Of a stretch of DNA of 11,695 bases, positions 7,311 to 11,695 are shown one piece after another. Both the position numbers and the translations under genes were made by a program. This stretch comes from Phyllobacteriaceae bacterium (lineage in GTDB: Bacteria; Pseudomonadota; Alphaproteobacteria; Rhizobiales; Ancalomicrobiaceae), in contig JAAYVT010000153.1 of the NCBI GenBank assembly GCA_012517025.1, positions 1-11,695 on the forward strand. The letters are read 5' to 3'. The notes below the pieces were generated by a model. The model saw only the letters and a program-made list of their open reading frames with translations. It was not told where the DNA came from and did no database searches. The first letter of the stretch is position 1. Every line of letters begins with the position of its first letter.

Positions 7311-7327
7311 GTGAATTTTTCGGGCTA
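7311..7327 (-). repeat. Right terminal inverted repeat of the IS1380 element
   Basis: Read from outside inwards on the minus strand it begins TAGCCCG and carries AATTCA. It ends 7 bases before the ribosome binding site of the DUF1796 gene. Confidence 0.6.
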
Positions 7328-7346
7328 AGGATCTGAGGTATTAACG

Positions 7347-7982
7347 ATGCCATTTGACCACATTATTAGTATAGGCGCTACCTGTACGCCTGCCTGGCAG
7401 ATCAGATCGCATTTTCCTGGTGCAAAGGCATTTCCATTTGATTGGCGGATCACGCCATGGCCGACAATGGTCTCGTTGATTGAAAATGATTTCCAGGGAT
7501 TCGCAGAACCAGACCAATTTTATATATCAGACGACAAGAAATCTGTATTTCACAAGAAATATGAAATCGATATGCCGCATGATTTTCACAAATCTGGCAA
7601 ATTCATTGCAGATGATTGGGAAGAATACCTTGATGGTGTAGTTCAAAAATTCAAGTATCTGATAGATAGATGGTCTTCTGTCATGGAGTCCAGGTCACGC
7701 ATTCTGTTTGTAAGACATCAGGGAAATGTCGTCATTGGAGATAATAAACCAACTCTCATGCCAGTTAATGATGCGAAATATCTATGCGAACTTCTTCAAA
7801 ATAAGGCACGGGGATCTGAGATAAAAATTCTTTTTGTAAATGCCGTTGACGGGAACACATCTATTAATGCGTGCGCAAAGACGGCGGATGTACGCTATGC
7901 GAACGAAACTGACTGGCCGAATGAATCCGATCGTTGGAAAGGCGCCACAACCGAGTGGGCTAAGGTTTTCGAGAATATATGA
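7347..7982 (+). CDS. DUF1796-family putative papain-like cysteine peptidase
   Basis: A 211-residue protein with the opening typical of DUF1796: FDHIISIGATCTPAWQIR (residues 3-20), where C13 sits at the predicted nucleophile position, then AFPFDWRITPW (28-38). H78 and D79 (MPHDF) and RILFVRHQG (118-126) are also typical. The family is predicted by similarity to be papain-like; its substrates are not known to me and activity is unproven. There is no signal peptide or membrane segment. GAGG at 7335-7338, eight bases before the ATG, supports the start. Codon use is AT-rich like the DUF262 gene and unlike the core, suggesting shared foreign origin. The IS1380 end lies about 20 bp upstream, so any original promoter has probably been displaced. 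The stop codon abuts IS630-like remnant sequence, so a slightly altered C-terminus is possible. Only the function and link to the nuclease are open. Confidence 0.78.
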   Translation: MPFDHIISIGATCTPAWQIRSHFPGAKAFPFDWRITPWPTMVSLIENDFQGFAEPDQFYISDDKKSVFHKKYEIDMPHDFHKSGKFIADDWEEYLDGVVQKFKYLIDRWSSVMESRSRILFVRHQGNVVIGDNKPTLMPVNDAKYLCELLQNKARGSEIKILFVNAVDGNTSINACAKTADVRYANETDWPNESDRWKGATTEWAKVFENI

Positions 7983-7993
7983 TACCGGTTCGC

Positions 7994-8137
7994 TCATGAG
8001 CTGACCTTTTTGATCCCCGGGTAGTCGCACAGGGAGACGATACGGCCGAGATCTATGGTTGCGCTGTTCCAAACTCGGCAGCAGGCTTCGACGATGGCGT
8101 TCTGGTCGTCGAGGACGCGCAGGGACAGAGTATCCCT
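7994..8137 (-). pseudogene. Probable IS630-family transposase, C-terminal remnant
   Basis: The minus-strand frame ending at 7994 reads LSLRVLDDQNAIVEACCRVW followed by NSATIDLGRIVSLCDYPGIK. This resembles the end of IS630-type transposases, which finish with a Leu-Ser-x-Arg-Val segment, an ACxxAWN-like helix and a short I-x-SL tail. The catalytic DDE part and any start are missing; upstream residues in the same frame do not look like the family. It is therefore a decayed fragment, bounded on one side by the DUF1796 stop codon and on the other by an IS66-type end at 8175. Recognition is by motif memory only, so confidence is moderate. Confidence 0.5.
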
Positions 8138-8174
8138 CCGGCCGAGGCCGTCTGCCTGGGAGTAGGCAACCAGG

Positions 8175-8525
8175 GTAAGAGTATGCCTTATGGCATGCTC
8201 TAAGGTCATTTCGGATTTCGAGGTTCTGGCTGCGGGCGACGCGGGTCGTCGGCGGCCTTGGACGGATGCCGAGAAGCTCCGGATTGTCGAGGAAAGCCTC
8301 CGGGGTCGTCGTCAGGGCTCGGCAACGGCTCGACGCTATGGGATCTCGCGGTCGCTGCTGACGCGCTGGCGCTCGGCCTACCGTTCCGGGGTGCTGACGA
8401 GCGATTGCCCGGTGTTCACGCCGGTGAAGCTCGCCGAGGATGTTCCTTCCTCTCCCGTTCCTGGTGTTTCGTCGGCGGCGAGGATGCCTCCGGGCACCGA
8501 CACGCAGATCGAGATCGTGTTGCTG
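8175..8525 (+). mobile_element. Truncated IS66-type element, 5' end
   Basis: The fragment opens with GTAAGAGTATGCC at 8175, like the GTAAGC... ends of IS66 elements. GAGTATGCC (8179-8187) and GGCATGCTC (8192-8200) form an inverted repeat with one mismatch. It carries the start of a tnpA-type gene and then stops at 8525, where the IS3 element begins. The tnpB and tnpC genes that an autonomous IS66 element needs are absent. Confidence 0.65.
8190..8525 (+). pseudogene. IS66-family accessory protein TnpA, 3'-truncated
   Basis: TnpA is the small helix-turn-helix protein needed, with TnpB and TnpC, for IS66 transposition. The visible part has the family helix-turn-helix: PWTDAEKLRIVEESL, then GSATARRYGISRSLLTRWR, followed by a variable linker and IEIVL, where the family's C-terminal beta segment begins. 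After IEIVL the reading runs into the terminal repeat of the IS3 element and ends at the stop codon 8556-8558, so the last eleven or so residues are IS3-derived and not TnpA. The start at ATG 8190 is the only one in frame nearby but is not confirmed by a clear ribosome binding site. It is not expected to be functional. Confidence 0.7.
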
Positions 8526-8552
8526 AGTGATCAGCCCCCACCGAGTGGTCCA
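8526..8552 (+). repeat. Left terminal inverted repeat of the IS3 element
   Basis: It begins AGTGATCAGCCCCCA and ends GTGGTCCA. It matches the right repeat except for three mismatches and one base of length difference. The stop of the broken IS66 tnpA reading lies just beyond it. Confidence 0.88.
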
Positions 8553-8561
8553 GTTTGATTG

Positions 8562-9419
8562 TTAGTTCAGGGTCGGCCTCGGCGCCAGGGCGGGCGTCGA
8601 AGCTGGACGGGGTTGCGCAGGCGCCCGCCCTGGCGCCGTTGGAATGAAGACCTCGGGCGCAGGCGGTTTATAGCCGAGCGAGCCGTGGGGCCGTTCGGTG
8701 TTGTAGTGGCGTCGCCAGCTCTCGACGACGATCTTCGCCTCTGCCAGAGAATAGAAGATCTCTCCGTCGAGCAGTTCGTCCCGGAGCCGTGCGTTGAAGC
8801 TCTCGACGAAGCCGTTCTCCCAGGGGCTGCCAGGCGCGATGTAGGCCGTCTTCGCTCCGACGGCGGAGATCCAATCCCTGACGATCTTGGCGATGAATTC
8901 CGGCCCGTTGTCCGAGCGTACGTGCTCCGGCACGCCGCGAAGGATGAACAGGTCCGATAGCACGTCGACGACATCGACCGCCTTCAGCCGCCGGGCGATA
9001 CGGATCGCCAGGCACTCGTGGGTGAACTCGTCCACGACGTTCAGCATGCGGTACTTTCGCCCCTCGTGGGTTCGGTCTTCGACGAAGTCGTAGGACCAGA
9101 CGTGGTTCGGCCGCTCGGCCCGCAGGCGGATGCACGATCCGTCGGCGAGCCAGAGCCGGCCCCGCTTCGGTTGCTTCGACGGGACCTTCAGCCCCTCGCG
9201 TCGCCAGATCCGTTCGACCCGCTTGTCGTTGACCACCCATCCGGCCGTCGAACGGAGAAGTTCGGCGATCTTCCGGTAGCCGTAGCGCCCGTATCGGCGA
9301 GCGAGTTCGACGACGTCGGCGGTCAGCCTGTCTTCGTCATCTCGCCCGCGTGGCACTTGGCGCTGGGTCGAACGGTGCTGTCCGAGCACGCGGCAGACCC
9401 GGCGCTCGGACACCTTCAT
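8562..9419 (-). CDS. IS3-family transposase OrfB (DDE integrase domain)
   Basis: Catalytic part of the IS3 transposase. Counting from the ATG at 9419, the helix-turn-helix-like N-terminus (VCRVLGQHRSTQR, residues 8-20; YGRYGYRKIAELLR, 43-56) is followed by the retroviral-type integrase core: D111 in WSYDFVED, D170 in VRSDNGPEF and E206 in WENGFVESFNARLRDEL, with the usual 35 residues between the second Asp and the Glu. The end HYNTERPHGSLGYKPP is typical. The frame is open upstream of 9419 to the slippery site at 9473-9479, so the natural product is probably an OrfAB fusion reading KGKLLSPARRRACIDHVRST before the internal Met, and not a protein begun at 9419. No lesion is seen. Confidence 0.93.
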   Translation of the reverse strand: MKVSERRVCRVLGQHRSTQRQVPRGRDDEDRLTADVVELARRYGRYGYRKIAELLRSTAGWVVNDKRVERIWRREGLKVPSKQPKRGRLWLADGSCIRLRAERPNHVWSYDFVEDRTHEGRKYRMLNVVDEFTHECLAIRIARRLKAVDVVDVLSDLFILRGVPEHVRSDNGPEFIAKIVRDWISAVGAKTAYIAPGSPWENGFVESFNARLRDELLDGEIFYSLAEAKIVVESWRRHYNTERPHGSLGYKPPAPEVFIPTAPGRAPAQPRPASTPALAPRPTLN

Positions 9420-9463
9420 CGTCGATCGAACGTGATCGATGCAGGCACGGCGACGCGCGGGGC

Positions 9464-9742
9464 TCAGAAGTTTCCCTTTGCTGCCTCCGCCAAGATGAGT
9501 TTGTCGAGGGTCAGATCGGCGACGGCTTTCCGCAGCCGCACGTTCTCCGCCTCCAGGTCCTTTAGCTTGCGGACCTGATCAGACTTCAGGCCGCCGAACT
9601 CACGCAGCCAGCGATAGTAGGTGAGCGTGGTGACGCCGATCGCCCGAACCGCGTCCACGACGGGGCTCCCCTGGCCGATCAGCACGTCGACCTGACGCAG
9701 CTTGGCGATGATCTCTTCCGGTTGATGACGCTTTCTCGGCAT
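9464..9742 (-). CDS. IS3-family transposase OrfA (helix-turn-helix protein)
   Basis: DNA-binding part of the IS3 transposase, 92 residues from ATG 9742. It begins MPRKRHQPEEIIAKLRQVD, has a helix-turn-helix (VVDAVRAIGVTTLTYYRWLR) and a leucine-zipper-like helix (LKDLEAENVRLRKAVADL) used for dimerisation, and ends EAAKGNF. The ATG at 9742 is preferred to the upstream ATG at 9790 because AAGGAAGG lies just before it and the family begins here; the upstream codons overlap the terminal repeat region. Its last codons overlap the frameshift signal joining it to OrfB. Confidence 0.92.
   Translation of the reverse strand: MPRKRHQPEEIIAKLRQVDVLIGQGSPVVDAVRAIGVTTLTYYRWLREFGGLKSDQVRKLKDLEAENVRLRKAVADLTLDKLILAEAAKGNF
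9473..9479 (-). promoter_or_regulatory. Programmed -1 frameshift heptamer joining orfA to orfB
   Basis: On the minus strand the heptamer is A-AAG-GGA in the orfA frame, a perfect X-XXY-YYZ pattern. It lies two codons before the orfA stop at 9464-9466. A -1 slip leads straight into the open orfB frame (KLLSPARRR...), giving the OrfAB transposase. Confidence 0.75.
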
Positions 9743-9782
9743 CGGATGGTCCTTCCTTGCTGTCCGTAGACATACATCGGGA

Positions 9783-9810
9783 TGGACCACTTCGATGGGG
9801 GTGGATCACT
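9783..9810 (-). repeat. Right terminal inverted repeat of the IS3 element
   Basis: Read inwards on the minus strand, it begins AGTGATCCACCCCCA and ends GTGGTCCA. The direct CTG copy follows at 9811-9813. Confidence 0.88.
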
Positions 9811-9857
9811 CTGAAACGCATGGATCGTATCGCGTCGTCCGGACGGAGGATCACGAC

Positions 9858-10400
9858 ATGCAGAGACTTCCGATCGAGAAGGCCTTCACCCTGATCGAAC
9901 CCGGGCCGGTGGTCCTGGTGACGACCCGAAGCGGCGCGAAGGCCAACGTCATGACCATCACCTGGACCATGGTGATGGGGTTCTCCGGCGAACTCGCGAT
10001 GACGACGGGCCCGTGGAACCATTCCTACGCGGCGTTGGAGGCGACGCGGGAGTGCGTGATCGCGATCCCCACCGTCGACATGATCGACACGGTGGTCGGG
10101 ATCGGCACCTGCAGCGGCCGGGACACCGACAAATTCGCGAAATTCCACCTCACCGCGCTTCCCGCGACGCAGGTCGGCGCGCCGCTGATCGCGGAGTGTC
10201 TCGCCAACATCGAATGCCGGGTCGTCGATTTCGTCGAGCGGCACGGCATCGTCGTGTTGCAGGGCGTCGCGGTTCATCTCGACGAGGCGCGCAAGGAGCG
10301 GCGGATGTTGCACGCCGTCGGCGACGGAACGTTCATCGTCGACGGCCGCAAGATCGACCGCCGCGAGATGATGCGGAGCAAACTGCCGGCGGGGGTGTGA
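9858..10400 (+). CDS. Flavin reductase-like, FMN-binding split-barrel protein
   Basis: Probable flavin-binding oxidoreductase of the Flavin_Reduct group, a cytoplasmic family that reduces FMN or FAD with NAD(P)H or acts on other substrates. The 180-residue chain shows the family pattern: VVLVTTRSGAKANVMTITW (residues 18-36), a split-barrel strand region with GELAMTTGPWNHS (44-56), TRECVIAIPT (63-72) and GTCSGRDTDKF (83-93). The ATG at 9858 is preferred over the in-frame ATG at 9795, because GGAGGA at 9845-9850 is seven bases before it and the upstream one lies inside the IS3 terminal repeat. It faces guaA tail to tail. The IS3 end is only 47 bp upstream, so its native promoter has probably been lost or replaced. 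The exact substrate cannot be inferred. Confidence 0.86.
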   Translation: MQRLPIEKAFTLIEPGPVVLVTTRSGAKANVMTITWTMVMGFSGELAMTTGPWNHSYAALEATRECVIAIPTVDMIDTVVGIGTCSGRDTDKFAKFHLTALPATQVGAPLIAECLANIECRVVDFVERHGIVVLQGVAVHLDEARKERRMLHAVGDGTFIVDGRKIDRREMMRSKLPAGV

Positions 10401-10409
10401 GCGATCGGA

Positions 10410-10422
10410 GGCGCCGGGCGCC
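10410..10422. terminator. Small GC hairpin between convergent genes
   Basis: GGCGC-CGG-GCGCC lies in the 31-bp gap between the flavin reductase and guaA stop codons. The position suits a shared terminator, but there is no T run on either side, so intrinsic activity is doubtful. Confidence 0.3.
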
Positions 10423-10431
10423 GCCGTCCCC

Positions 10432-11695
<1,264 letters not shown>

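Larger units (their letters stand above)
5701..7327 (-). mobile_element. IS1380-family insertion sequence
   Basis: A minus-strand IS1380-type transposase is bracketed by imperfect inverted repeats at 5701-5717 and 7311-7327. These share TAGCC at the outer end and AATTCA further in, with 12 of 17 positions equal. The resulting length of about 1.63 kb fits the family. The outermost few bases do not match between ends and no convincing target duplication is seen, so true ends may lie a few bases further out (CC at 7329-7330 on the complementary strand is a typical terminus). The element separates the two AT-rich cargo genes and lies just upstream of the DUF1796 ribosome binding site. Confidence 0.8.
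8526..9810 (-). mobile_element. Intact IS3-family insertion sequence (1,285 bp)
   Basis: The two transposase frames (orfA and orfB) lie on the minus strand between inverted repeats at 8526-8552 and 9783-9810. Both repeats begin AGTGATC, share CCCCCA and end GTGGTCCA. The trinucleotide CTG stands directly outside each end (8523-8525 and 9811-9813), as expected for an IS3-family target duplication. Length, ends, frames and frameshift site all fit an intact, possibly active element that landed in or at the edge of the IS66 remnant. Confidence 0.92.

Noticed and set aside
7316..7344. TTTTTC-N17-TATTAA as a promoter for the DUF1796 gene.
   Set aside because: Transcription would begin at or after the start codon, downstream of the ribosome binding site, and the -35 is poor.

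Overview
The window looks like chromosome from a high-GC alphaproteobacterium, most likely of the Hyphomicrobiales (Rhizobiales). The evidence is a class II, CP4-like EPSP synthase (aroA), an FYDLN-acid (TIGR02300) protein beside it, and GC-rich codon use in the core genes. Genus and species cannot be read from the sequence.

Left core (1-1471): aroA runs off the left edge on the minus strand. It diverges from the FYDLN-acid gene, which has a good sigma70-type promoter and a clear intrinsic terminator. A complete tRNA-Ala (anticodon GGC, CCA encoded) follows.

Accessory region (about 1472-9810): a 651-residue tyrosine recombinase starts 90 bp after the tRNA, the usual layout of an integrative element using the tRNA 3' end as attachment site. 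Next comes a strikingly AT-rich gene for a fused DUF262-DUF1524 protein, a GmrSD/SspE-like type IV restriction nuclease. An IS1380-family element separates it from a second AT-rich gene, a DUF1796 putative cysteine peptidase. The right side is insertion-sequence debris: a probable IS630-family transposase tail, the 5' end of an IS66-type element, and an apparently intact IS3-family element that cuts into the IS66 fragment and is flanked by a 3-bp CTG repeat. No second copy of the tRNA 3' end is visible, so the element's right end is outside the window or has been lost.

Right core (9858-11695): a flavin-reductase-like gene faces guaA (GMP synthase), which runs off the right edge.

As a unit, this is a small, IS-eroded island between tRNA-Ala and the flavin reductase/guaA pair, with one recognisable antiphage-type gene as cargo. 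The candidate for something less described is the stand-alone DUF262-DUF1524 nuclease with the similarly AT-rich DUF1796 protein. That the two work together is inference only. Nothing here proves a new system.
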